Of a stretch of 64,000 nucleotides of DNA, positions 8,598 to 16,598 are shown piece by piece. This DNA is from JBCDHN01 sp965224535 (GTDB lineage Bacteria; Verrucomicrobiota; Verrucomicrobiia; Verrucomicrobiales; DEV007). Numbering within the stretch: position 1 is the stretch's first letter; every line of letters begins with the position of its first letter. A model generated the notes under the pieces. The model saw only the letters and a program-made list of their open reading frames with translations. It was not told the DNA's origin and searched no databases. The stretch is from the NCBI GenBank assembly GCA_965224535.1, contig CBDCZR010000040.1:51280-115279 (forward strand). The letters run 5' to 3'. Made by a program: the position numbers and the translations under genes.

Positions 8598-8674
8598 GAG
8601 AATCACACCCTTCTCGGGCTTGGCCTCCGTACCGGGATGCAAAAAGTCGGCCACCACATCGGGATCCAGCTTGG
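8598..8674. repeat. Short direct repeat flanking the R-M genes, right copy
   Basis: This copy encodes, on the minus strand, KLDPDVVADFLHPGTEAKPE, a middle fragment of the hypothetical protein at 5338-5945. Only the fragment is present, so it is a scar rather than a gene. Confidence 0.8.
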
Positions 8675-8771
8675 GCGAGGAAAGCTCCTTCGGCGAGCTT
8701 GATGGAGTGAATCTGAAAGCCGGGCCTCCGTTTGAGGTTGACGACAGCTAGCACAAGGTCGAAACGACGTC

Positions 8772-9788
8772 ATGCCAGCCAACTCAACCCCGTGGCAAGA
8801 CGATTTTGACACGCCTTGGAAGGGGCTCCTCGAATGCTTCCCCGAAGAGTCCGTCACCCTGTTCTACCCGGAACTGGCTGCTGAGTTCGACTGGACCATT
8901 TCGCCCACCAACCTCCAGCAGGAACTCGACAGCTTCGATTTCGCCAAAAAGCAGCGCGGTATCGTCGATGCCCTCATGCAACTGCGCCTCAAATCCGGTG
9001 AGCCGCGGACCCTGCTCTGCCACTTGGAACTCCACAACCGATCCATGGGTTTCGAAGCCCGGAGCGAGCGGATGCTGGACTACTGGATGCCGATTTTTCG
9101 AAAGAAGCGCGAGCCGATTGTCTCCCTGCTGCTTTTCACCCATCGCAGTGGCCCGAAACAGGTTTCCGAGCCTATCCCCGGCGAGGCCAAGACGCTGCAA
9201 AAGTATTCCATCCGGGAATTGGGCAGTGGGGTGGATTTCTACTACCACGCCGAATGGATCAGGAACATTCTGGATCGCTGCGGCGAGGATTTTTTCGAAA
9301 CCAGCACCGATCCTGCCGCGATCTTCATCCACGCGCATCTCAAGACGCTGGAAACGCAGAAGCAATTCGAGCACCGCGCCGAAGAGAAGTTCAAGCTCTT
9401 CGAGCGAGTCGGCCAGTTGGGAATGGGCCGCGACCAGGCCGAAAAGCTGTTTGGGCTGATCGGCAGGCTTTTAAAGCTCCCTGACGAACTGGAATTGCAG
9501 GTCGATCAGAAGGTGATAGAGTCATTCAACAAGAAAGAAAATATGGAAGTCACCGTCGATCTCCCAGAGTCCTCTTATCAGAGAGCGCTGAAGCATTTGG
9601 GGCGAATTGAAATTCTGAGAACTCAGCTACAGTCAAAATTCGGATTGAGTCCAACCGAGAGCAAAGCCCTTCTCGATCCTCTGGAATTCCAATCTGGCTT
9701 GGTGGATGCACTCGCAGCCGACCTGCTCGATATGGAGACCATCGAGGACTTCAAGAAGTGGTTCGCTGACAAAAAGGCAAAGGCTTGA
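8772..9788 (+). CDS. Rpn-family PD-(D/E)XK nuclease (recombination-promoting nuclease)
   Basis: This 338-residue protein has the layout of Rpn/transposase_31-type proteins. The N-terminal nuclease fold includes KKQRGIVDALMQLRLKSG with a candidate core Asp and TLLCHLELHNRSMGFEAR with the core Glu. The position that is usually Lys or Gln after the Glu is His here, so activity may be altered. A basic middle helix (AEEKFKLFERVGQLGMGRDQ) is followed by a small C-terminal domain from Met258. Rpn proteins are DNA-cleaving toxins or anti-phage factors in characterised bacteria. The 81-residue C-terminal domain is duplicated as a free gene 41 bp downstream. Confidence 0.8.
   Translation: MPANSTPWQDDFDTPWKGLLECFPEESVTLFYPELAAEFDWTISPTNLQQELDSFDFAKKQRGIVDALMQLRLKSGEPRTLLCHLELHNRSMGFEARSERMLDYWMPIFRKKREPIVSLLLFTHRSGPKQVSEPIPGEAKTLQKYSIRELGSGVDFYYHAEWIRNILDRCGEDFFETSTDPAAIFIHAHLKTLETQKQFEHRAEEKFKLFERVGQLGMGRDQAEKLFGLIGRLLKLPDELELQVDQKVIESFNKKENMEVTVDLPESSYQRALKHLGRIEILRTQLQSKFGLSPTESKALLDPLEFQSGLVDALAADLLDMETIEDFKKWFADKKAKA
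9543..9788 (+). CDS. Possible intragenic small protein (C-terminal domain of the Rpn gene)
   Basis: An in-frame ATG at 9543 (Met258 of the Rpn gene) would start an 81-residue protein beginning MEVTVDLPESSYQRALKHLG. It is preceded by an A/G-rich stretch (AAGAAAGAAAAT) that could serve as a weak ribosome-binding site. In Escherichia coli, Rpn toxins are blocked by such internally started C-terminal proteins. Independent support here is that an almost identical reading frame, starting at the same residue, exists as a free gene at 9830. Expression is inference. Confidence 0.4.
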   Translation: MEVTVDLPESSYQRALKHLGRIEILRTQLQSKFGLSPTESKALLDPLEFQSGLVDALAADLLDMETIEDFKKWFADKKAKA

Positions 9789-9829
9789 GATTTTGGGATT
9801 TGGGGCTTGGAATTTGGAATTCTACGCGA

Positions 9830-10069
9830 ATGGAAGTCACCGTCGATCTCCCGGAGTCCTCTTATCAAAGAGCGCTGAAGCATTTGGGGCGAATTGAACT
9901 TTTGAGAACCCTACTTCAGTCAAAATTCGGATTGAGCCCAACCGAGAGCAAAGCTCTCCTCGATCCGCTGAGCTATGAGATGATCGAAGCACTGATGGCG
10001 GACATTCTTGGAGTGGAAACCATCGAGGACGTCAAAAAGTGGGTTGCCAAACATCAGCAGGAGTCGTGA
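9830..10069 (+). CDS. Free copy of the Rpn C-terminal domain (antitoxin-like candidate)
   Basis: This 79-residue frame begins MEVTVDLPESSYQRALKHLG and is nearly identical to the last 81 residues of the upstream Rpn protein in its first 47 residues, then diverges (PLSYEMIEALMADILGVETI against PLEFQSGLVDALAADLLDME). The DNA shows the same pattern, so a partial tandem duplication with later divergence is likely. The gap between the genes is a low-complexity TTTGGGATTTGGGG-type run. If the C-terminal domain restrains the nuclease, this gene would supply extra inhibitor. The function is inference. Confidence 0.6.
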   Translation: MEVTVDLPESSYQRALKHLGRIELLRTLLQSKFGLSPTESKALLDPLSYEMIEALMADILGVETIEDVKKWVAKHQQES

Positions 10070-10085
10070 GAACTGAGTTCTGCCC

Positions 10086-10199
10086 ACGAGTGACCGTCTC
10101 ACCCGCCTACCTGATCTGGGAATACTAGCGTCGGACAAAGGCCGAATCTTCGCTGCCATCGGCAAGTCCACCAGCCAGATTTCCCCCGGATTATTTTCC
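10086..10199 (-). pseudogene. MazF/PemK-type toxin remnant
   Basis: The minus strand encodes ENNPGEIWLVDLPMAAKIRP, the characteristic N-terminal strand pair of MazF/PemK mRNA interferases (PGEIWLVDL...KIRPL). The rest of the fold is missing: about 20 further residues do not align and no end of the domain is present. It lies downstream of a frameshifted antitoxin remnant on the same strand, with a MITE-like element between them. Confidence 0.6.
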
Positions 10200-10233
10200 G
10201 CGTCTTCACAATTTCCCTCGGCTTGGTAATTCC

Positions 10234-10380
10234 GGCGCGTAGCGTCCAAAAACGTGAATAGCCGTGGTTGAGCGAAGCGAGGCCACGGTATGAAAACGAA
10301 TTCCCTCAGACAATCCGTGGCCTTGCCTCGCTCGAAGCTCGGCTGCGACTACGGCTATCCATGTTTGAGCGCTACGCGCC
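10234..10380. repeat. MITE-like inverted-repeat element
   Basis: This 147-bp element has perfect 11-bp ends, GGCGCGTAGCG at 10234 and CGCTACGCGCC at 10370-10380, and continues as an imperfect palindrome inside (ATAGCCGT..., GAGCGAAGCGAGGCCACGG against CCGTGGCCTTGCCTCGCTC). It encodes no protein. It sits between the antitoxin and toxin remnants and probably broke that operon. No target-site duplication is evident. Confidence 0.65.
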
Positions 10381-10589
10381 AAGGGATAACTGTAATGACG
10401 CGAAGCATAGGGTTGCTTCGGCATCCTGCCGCTCGAGTTCGTCCAACATCTGGAAGGCTTCATCGGCCGACTGCGTCAACTCGTCGTAAACATCGGCTTC
10501 CGGTTCCATGCCTAAAATGTCGTTGAGAATCTCCCACCGCTCATTGCGGGAAGCCTGGTAACTTCCTGGACGATCTCGGATTTTGTCAT
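10381..10589 (-). pseudogene. Frameshifted addiction-module antitoxin remnant
   Basis: From the ATG at 10589 the frame reads MTKSEIVQEVTRLPAMSGG and then stops early. After a one-base shift a good continuation appears: NERWEILNDILGMEPEADVY, then DELTQSADEAFQMLDELERQ. The MTKxEIVxEVxxLP...ERxEIL layout is typical of small antitoxin or addiction-component proteins. The 3' end runs into the MITE-like element. Together with the MazF-like remnant downstream on the same strand this was probably a toxin-antitoxin pair. Confidence 0.6.
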
Positions 10590-10791
10590 GGCTGACACGG
10601 CACTGCTTTCGTCGCTTCGCAATGCCCGCGAACCAAGGACCAGTAACCGCGCTCGCGGGTTGGGGAAGAAGCGGAAGGTTTGAAAACGGTGGGGTTGTCT
10701 ATCGGTATCGCGTTTGCGGATTGGATTCAGCCTCGCCCAAACCAATGCTACCTCCGTTTCGGGTGATGACACGGTTTCGAATGGGATGGCG

Positions 10792-13700
10792 TCACCGGGG
10801 AGGATTCGCTTCCAAGCCATCCCAGTTCCGAATCGTGAGAAAATGCACCTGACCATCCCAGCAGCCGCAGACGACCCGGCCACTTTTGAAATGAACATCC
10901 ATTGACGTTATGGCTGCTCCTACTTGGTAGACAAAAAGGCACGTTCCACTTGGTATGTTCCAGATACGCAACGTCTTGTCGTTGGATCCTGACAGCGCCC
11001 AATTTGCGTCAGGACTCAATGCTACAACGCCAATCTCGTCAGTGTGCCCTTCAAGAGTGGCAAGACACGCGCCGGTTTCAATACTCCAGAACCGAAGGCT
11101 ACAGTCGATGGAACTGGATAAGACATGGGTTTTATTGGCACACATTGCTGCCGCACAAATCCTATTCGGGCCATACGTTTTGCCAACGCGTTCGCCAGAG
11201 TTCAGTTTGGCGTAGTGCCCCCCCAGTTGTGCCACACACGTAGCTCCGATCGAAAAGGGCCACCTTCTTCGTTTTCGCCCAGCATCCCATATCCGAAGAG
11301 CATCATTAGATGCAGATAGAGCGAGTGCTCCATCAGGAGTCAATGCCACAGCAGTTACGTCATCGCCATGTCCACCAAAGCGGGCTACGCAGTCCCCAGT
11401 TTCGGTATCCCAAACTCGCATCGTTTCATCGTTTCCACCTGAGGCCGCCCATCTCCCATCACAACTGAAGGCTACAGAATCGACATACCCAGAGTGTCCT
11501 TTGAGTTCTTTTACGCATTGCTCATCGTGAATTCCCCAGAGCTTAAGGGTGTTGTCCCGAAAACCAAAGATGCCAATATCCCTTTCGGCGCTAATCCCCA
11601 CATTTCCAACCCAGCCCGTGGGTCCTTGTTTGGAGGAAAGTACAGTGCCGTTGTCTGTATCCCAATAATGAATAGAATTGTCGCTTGAGTGGGATACTAC
11701 TCTGCTCCCGTCGCTGGAGAAGTTTAACGCCTTTACTATGTCATAGTGTCGATCATGGGACTTAAGGTACTGCCCCTTTTTTAGGTCCCAGAGTCGCAAA
11801 GCGTGGTCAAATGAGCCCGACAGGGCCTGACTTCCGTCGGAACTCCAGGCCACAGATGTGAGAGTGTCACCATGGCCATGGACTGTAGCAAGGCATTGTC
11901 CACTTTGGGCACACCAGACACGTAGTGTGCCGTCCATAGATCCAGAGAGCAAGCGTGAGCCGTCGGCACTCCAAGCAACCGCCCATACCGCTCCACTGTG
12001 ACCGGTGAGCGTTCCAAGACATTTACCCGTTTCAGCTTCCCAGACTCGGACAATTTGGTCACGCCCCCCTGAAACGACACGCATCCCATCGGGACTGAGG
12101 TCTACTGAGGTTATCGAGCTACCGAGGGACCTTTGGGCCGGCGATGCCGAGTTCGAGAGCCCACCTAACGTGCTAATGCACTGACCTGAAATTGTGTCCC
12201 AGTATCTTAAACAGTCGCTCTGTGAGGAAGTGATTGCGCGAGTGGCATCTGCGCTCAAAGCCAGGTTCAGGACGGGACCACAATGCCTGAGAGTCCTTAT
12301 GCAGTTTCCGTTCTTCATATCCCAGATGCGCAATGTTTCATCGTAGGCACCTGAAACGGCGTAAGCGCCGTCCGCGCTGAGGACTGCAGCGTTAATCGAG
12401 CTGGAGTGGCCCTCCAAGACCAATAGACACTGCCCAGTTTGGGAATTCCACAATCGCAGAGTCTGATCCATCGAAGCAGAAAGAGCCCTACTTCCATCCC
12501 AATTGAATCCGACTGAGGTTACTGCGCTTTCATGCCCTTTCAAAATCGCAAGGCACTGACCAGATCGTATATGCCATATCCGCGCTGTAGCGTCAAATGA
12601 ACCAGAGATTGCATGGCATCCATCAGCGCTTAATGATGCTGCGCCAATTCTTCCGGAATGGCCCTCAAAGACGGATACACACGCGGGATAGAGCAAGGGA
12701 ATCCTTAATCGGCCAGCTCTTGCCAACCAGAGACGAGTACACTGGCGAAGCAGCAAATCTGCCTGTTCGCTGACTTCACCCGTAGCAGCTTGGTTGTAAG
12801 CCTGACCCAACGTTGATTTCGAATCCTCTAGCAAAATAGTTCGATTGGTAGAGTAGAAACTTCCAAAGTACTGCAGGCGTTCAGCGCGTGTAAGATCTTT
12901 GATCGGTTTTGCATCTATTTTTGTATCATCGCAGAGCTCGTTTGACAGAGGCACCCTAGCAGGCGGCTCTGGCAATGACGGACTTTCTCCGACTCGGCGT
13001 CTATGCCCATACTCAGCAATGGTTTGCGCGTACCTCCGACACTGTTCCCTCCTGGATTCATCTTCCTCCCGTTCTCCAGCCAACTCCGGCAACTTCGTCA
13101 GTGCCGCATGATAATCGTCCGATAGCCCATATCCCAGTCCTGCTTCGCATTTAGCTTGAACAAAACGTAAATCCGTCAGCGGGCCAGGGGTTTCCACGGT
13201 TCCCACCAAGTCATCCCACCGCTCCGCCTTAATCTGCTGCGGAACCAACTCGCTCAGCTTCCGCAAATTGGGTTCCGATGCCGTTTCCGCGTCATCGCCA
13301 TCGAGATAGAGCGTCTGATTGCCAAAGTAATCCGCAAGCTGCTCGTGAAAAGGACGCCCGGGGATGTTCGTGCCGATCCATTCGGCGATGACGCGGTGGT
13401 AGATGGTGTGGAGCATCGCGCCGTCGGCTTGGCGCTCGGTGAGATAGGTGGCGAGGCCGGCGTGAAGGCGAGCCCAGAGAACGGCGGGGATGCGGCGTTG
13501 GTTCGGCGTGTGGTGAGCTTTGTCGGTAAAGTGACCCCAAAATTCGTCGTCCCGCGCCAGGACTTCGAGCAGTTCGTTGGTCGAGAGGCCGGTTACCGCG
13601 GCCTTGAGGAAACCGAGCATCTTATCGACCAGCAGCCGGCCGTGGTTTTTCTCCTGGCGAAGCTCCTCCATCCGGGCCGAGATGAGGTTGGGGATGTCTT

Positions 13701-15420
13701 CGGGCAGGGGTTGCGATTGCGGTATCGGATCGAAGGAACGCCAACGCTTGGCCTGGTCGATCGCGAGGCGAAGCCAGAGGGGCAGGCCGTGAACCTGGAA
13801 CGCGGTGAGGACGGTCGATTTTTGGGCCTCCGTCAGGCGGCGATTCTCGGCAGCGAGCCAGTCCCTGAGCAGTTCTTGTGCGTTTTGAGGGGGAAGCTTC
13901 GGAAGATCGAGGTGCGTGGCGTTCGGGAAACGTTGCCGGGCGGATTCGGAGGCTTGGCCGGGGTGAAAAGATGGGCTCGCATGCGGAGATGCATCGTTAC
14001 TTGGCCGGTGCAGCGCGGAAACGATGAGGCGGACGCCGGGCGGAAGTTGGCGCGGCAGCCAGGCGAGGGTGTGCGCTGAGGCGGATCCTACCGCATTGAG
14101 CTGGTCGATGGCGTCGATGAAGAGGACGAGCCGGTTTCCCGCCGGCTTCTGCTGGAGCAACGCCTCGAATCGGCGGGTCAGGCGATTGAGGTTGGCGCCG
14201 GGTGATTGGTTAGACGGGGTAGCGGCGCTTTCCGGCTCGGCGTCTTCCTCCAGCGGACCGACAACCGGTTCGAGTTGCTCGCAGAGATCGGTGAGGAGGT
14301 TTTCCAGGTTTCCCGACTTCGGCGTCGCGCCGATGAAGCGCGCCAGAATCGTGGTGGACGGCGTCGACACGGCCTGTTGCCACGCTTTCGCCAGCAACGC
14401 GGTTTTTCCAGAACCGGACACGCCGTGGACAAAGAACGGGTGAGGCGAATCCGACGCGATCGAATCCGCGATGACCTCGAGTGCGTCCTCCCGGCCGACA
14501 AAGTGGCGGGCGCGTTCTTGGGCGAACGCGCGGTGCAGCGCGTTCTCGGTTTCGTGCTCGGAGGCGGATTCGTACCGGTCGATTTCCTCGTCGATGACGC
14601 GTTTGAGGTGATTTTGCACGACGTCAATCCACGATTCGCCGGATTGGCCGGAGGTGAAAACGTGCTCCTCCGGCAAGTAGGCGGCGATTTGCGCTTTGAG
14701 ATTCCGCATCGCCTCGCGGTCTTCTTCGGAGGACTCGGCGGCGTCATCTTCCTTGAGGTAGGCGAAGACGTGATCCCGCGCATCGAGGCGGCGAAAGAGG
14801 CCGCGCTCGATTTCGCGGTGCGTGGCCGAATGAAAATATTTGGCGCGTTCCCTGGCGGCGGGATTGGGAAACTCTTTGGCGGCGGCAGAACGCAGAACCC
14901 GGTGCAGAGCAGCTTCTTCCCGCGCCCAGCGCTCCCGGTTCGCGAACTCTGAATTCGCTTCCCGCGGTAAAAGGACGTAAGCCGGCGGAACCGCGTTCTC
15001 GTCGCACCGATACCAGCCGTTACCCTCGCCCTGCGAAACATCGGGCCGGGTTTCATCAAACCTCAGTCGCGCCCGCTCTTCCGGCGTAGTGTGCGCCATG
15101 AGCCGCTCAAATTCGTCCGCGTCGATCTGGGCCGGCAGAGGCCGCCAGCCGTAGCGACTGCCGGCGAGGATGATGAAGTTGAGCCGGGGCGAAATCCTTT
15201 GGCAGTTTTCCAACTCACCGAGGCAAATGCGCATGGTTTGCTGATCGAGCCCGGCTTCTTCATTGATGCCCCAACGCAGGTCGATCGGCTCGAAGCGAAA
15301 GCCGCACGATTCGCAATAGGTCCGCAGGCGGGGAAAGACTTCTTCTTGAAGGGTGTTTCGCTCCGATTCGAAGTCGGCGAAGGTGGAACTGACAAAGACG
15401 CGGAAGGTCTGGCTCTGCAT
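10792..15420 (-). CDS. DUF4062-STAND ATPase-WD40 protein, likely defence/signalling NTPase
   Basis: This intact 1542-residue protein has three parts. Residues about 5-110 form a DUF4062 domain (FRVFVSSTFADFESERNTLQ, then FEPIDLRWGINEE), a TIR-like sensor/effector fold. A P-loop ATPase of the STAND/NACHT type follows, with Walker A GVSGSGKTALLAK near 330-340 and Walker B RLVLFIDAIDQL near 430, then a helical region to about 900. The rest is WD40 repeats ending in RIWDM, RLWNS, RVWEA and similar; I count 13-14, enough for two seven-bladed propellers. The same architecture occurs in animal NWD/NPHP3-type proteins. In bacteria such STAND proteins oligomerise after sensing a ligand, often during phage attack. 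The role here is inferred from architecture and island context. Confidence 0.9.
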   Translation of the reverse strand: MQSQTFRVFVSSTFADFESERNTLQEEVFPRLRTYCESCGFRFEPIDLRWGINEEAGLDQQTMRICLGELENCQRISPRLNFIILAGSRYGWRPLPAQIDADEFERLMAHTTPEERARLRFDETRPDVSQGEGNGWYRCDENAVPPAYVLLPREANSEFANRERWAREEAALHRVLRSAAAKEFPNPAARERAKYFHSATHREIERGLFRRLDARDHVFAYLKEDDAAESSEEDREAMRNLKAQIAAYLPEEHVFTSGQSGESWIDVVQNHLKRVIDEEIDRYESASEHETENALHRAFAQERARHFVGREDALEVIADSIASDSPHPFFVHGVSGSGKTALLAKAWQQAVSTPSTTILARFIGATPKSGNLENLLTDLCEQLEPVVGPLEEDAEPESAATPSNQSPGANLNRLTRRFEALLQQKPAGNRLVLFIDAIDQLNAVGSASAHTLAWLPRQLPPGVRLIVSALHRPSNDASPHASPSFHPGQASESARQRFPNATHLDLPKLPPQNAQELLRDWLAAENRRLTEAQKSTVLTAFQVHGLPLWLRLAIDQAKRWRSFDPIPQSQPLPEDIPNLISARMEELRQEKNHGRLLVDKMLGFLKAAVTGLSTNELLEVLARDDEFWGHFTDKAHHTPNQRRIPAVLWARLHAGLATYLTERQADGAMLHTIYHRVIAEWIGTNIPGRPFHEQLADYFGNQTLYLDGDDAETASEPNLRKLSELVPQQIKAERWDDLVGTVETPGPLTDLRFVQAKCEAGLGYGLSDDYHAALTKLPELAGEREEDESRREQCRRYAQTIAEYGHRRRVGESPSLPEPPARVPLSNELCDDTKIDAKPIKDLTRAERLQYFGSFYSTNRTILLEDSKSTLGQAYNQAATGEVSEQADLLLRQCTRLWLARAGRLRIPLLYPACVSVFEGHSGRIGAASLSADGCHAISGSFDATARIWHIRSGQCLAILKGHESAVTSVGFNWDGSRALSASMDQTLRLWNSQTGQCLLVLEGHSSSINAAVLSADGAYAVSGAYDETLRIWDMKNGNCIRTLRHCGPVLNLALSADATRAITSSQSDCLRYWDTISGQCISTLGGLSNSASPAQRSLGSSITSVDLSPDGMRVVSGGRDQIVRVWEAETGKCLGTLTGHSGAVWAVAWSADGSRLLSGSMDGTLRVWCAQSGQCLATVHGHGDTLTSVAWSSDGSQALSGSFDHALRLWDLKKGQYLKSHDRHYDIVKALNFSSDGSRVVSHSSDNSIHYWDTDNGTVLSSKQGPTGWVGNVGISAERDIGIFGFRDNTLKLWGIHDEQCVKELKGHSGYVDSVAFSCDGRWAASGGNDETMRVWDTETGDCVARFGGHGDDVTAVALTPDGALALSASNDALRIWDAGRKRRRWPFSIGATCVAQLGGHYAKLNSGERVGKTYGPNRICAAAMCANKTHVLSSSIDCSLRFWSIETGACLATLEGHTDEIGVVALSPDANWALSGSNDKTLRIWNIPSGTCLFVYQVGAAITSMDVHFKSGRVVCGCWDGQVHFLTIRNWDGLEANPPR

Positions 15421-15524
15421 GATCCCATTTCATACGCCGAAACGGTGGTATTGCATCCGTTTCGCAATACCTCGGTCCAATTGTCGGGATGGCCGGGCTT
15501 TGAACCGTTAGTGTTCCAAGCGGC

Positions 15525-15845
15525 TTGTCAGTCCGCGTGACAGACACCCATCCAACTCTTCGCACCCCCATCTGTCGTGTGACAGATGCCCATTCAACTC
15601 TTCGCACCCCCACCTGTCGGGTGACGGAAGCCCGTTCGACTCTTCACACACCCGCCTGTCGCGTGACAGATGCCCATGCAACTCTTCGCACACCCACCTG
15701 TCACGTGACAGAAGCCAGTTCAACGCTTCGCACCCCCACCTGTCACGTGACAGAAGCCAGTTCAACGCTTCGCACCCCCACCTGTCGCGTGACAAATGCC
15801 CGTTCGACTCATCGCACACCCGCCTGTCGCGTGGCAGATGGCCGT
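15525..15845. repeat. Tandem array of palindromes with exact 42-bp spacing
   Basis: Eight units, each with a palindrome of the form CTGTC(A/G)CGTGACAG followed by a constant CTTCGCAC(A/C)CCCACC-type linker. CTGTC begins at 15572, 15614, 15656, 15698, 15740, 15782 and 15824, a strict 42-bp period. The first unit, at 15525, carries a 5-bp insertion. The perfect palindrome CTGTCACGTGACAG occurs in units five and six. The array lies about 105 bp upstream of the start of the DUF4062-STAND gene, which reads away from it. Units have no variable spacers. Confidence 0.93.
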
Positions 15846-15982
15846 AAACGACCGGAACAATGCCCCATTGTGAATCAACCCGGCGAAAAAGGGAGGGAGT
15901 TTTCAGTCAAAAGTTTTCAGTTTTCAGCCCTTTCCGAATCACAAATCAGGTGGGCCGGCAGTCGCTGATCCACTTTTTGAGA

Positions 15983-16504
15983 TCATCGACGCTGACCTTT
16001 GTCCGCCTTGTCGCGTTCACGCGCCTCGGTGAAAAAGGAGCGCAAAATCGCGGCGCACTCTTCTTCCAGCACGCCGGCGGCAATTTCGCTGCGGTGATTG
16101 AGCGTGGGCTGCTGGAGCAGGTTGATGAATCCTCCCGCCGCGCCGCCTTTGGGATCGGGACAGCCGAAAATCACGCGCCGCACGCGGCAAAGCACGATTG
16201 CGCCGGCGCACATGGGGCAGGGCTCCTTGGTGACGTAGAGATCGCACTCGCTCAGCCGCCAATCTTCCTTGTGCGCCTCCGCGGAGGTCAGCGCGAGCAT
16301 TTCCGCGTGGGCGGTGGCGTCCTTGAGCAGCTCCACCTGGTTGTAGGCGCGGGCGATGACCCGGCCATCGCGAACCACCACCGCGCCGATCGGCACTTCC
16401 GTGGCCCGGTAGGCCAGTTGCGCCTGGCGCAGGGCTTCGCGCATGAAGTGTTCGTCGCTTTTCAGCTCGGCGAGCGGGTCGGCGGGATCGATTGGGTCGA
16501 GCAT
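15983..16504 (-). CDS. tadA: tRNA-specific adenosine deaminase (wobble A34 to inosine)
   Basis: This zinc enzyme of 173 residues deaminates A34 to inosine in tRNA-Arg(ACG), an essential step in bacterial decoding. The catalytic HAE lies in KDATAHAEMLALTSA and the zinc-binding PCxxC in TKEPCPMCAGAIVLCR. The start chosen is the ATG at 16504 (MLDPIDPADPLAELKSDEHF), which gives the family's usual length; the frame stays open to 16660 without need. The start region itself lies inside a 92-bp repeat also found before rpoN. This is the only intact tadA in the window; the other copy at 4771-5142 is dead. Confidence 0.95.
   Translation of the reverse strand: MLDPIDPADPLAELKSDEHFMREALRQAQLAYRATEVPIGAVVVRDGRVIARAYNQVELLKDATAHAEMLALTSAEAHKEDWRLSECDLYVTKEPCPMCAGAIVLCRVRRVIFGCPDPKGGAAGGFINLLQQPTLNHRSEIAAGVLEEECAAILRSFFTEARERDKADKGQRR
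15991..16430 (-). repeat. Right long direct repeat (intact tadA) of the island
   Basis: This 440-bp stretch is the full-length counterpart of 4746-5143 and includes the 42 bp deleted there. The similarity starts at the same GCTGACCTTTGTCCGCC sequence just after the stop codon and ends inside the tadA coding region. Confidence 0.85.
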
Positions 16505-16587
16505 GGGGTTTGTTGATTCTCCGCCGGACGGAAAGTGGCGCAAGGGCGGAATTTCGGTCGCTTCCACGCCGAAACCGCTTGTCCCGC
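16497..16587. repeat. 92-bp direct repeat, copy 1
   Basis: This stretch, including the tadA start codon, matches 17443-17534 in the same orientation with about seven differences. The shared core is TTGTTGATTCTCCGCCGGAC followed by GGAAAGTGGCGCAAGGGCGG. The two copies flank the methyltransferase gene. Confidence 0.82.
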
Positions 16588-16598
16588 AAAGTGCGAAA

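Noticed and set aside
10206..10463. 85-codon minus-strand frame between Rpn and the STAND gene
   Set aside because: It reads across the MITE-like palindrome and the tail of the frameshifted antitoxin, so it is composite repeat sequence rather than a gene.
15525..15845. Possible CRISPR array
   Set aside because: The units are contiguous and nearly identical along their whole 42 bp, with no variable spacers, and no cas gene is present in the window.
15525..15968. Protein of 14-residue repeats encoded by the palindrome array
   Set aside because: The 42-bp period keeps frames open on both strands by chance. Neither strand has a convincing start or ribosome-binding site, and the DNA palindromes explain the conservation better.
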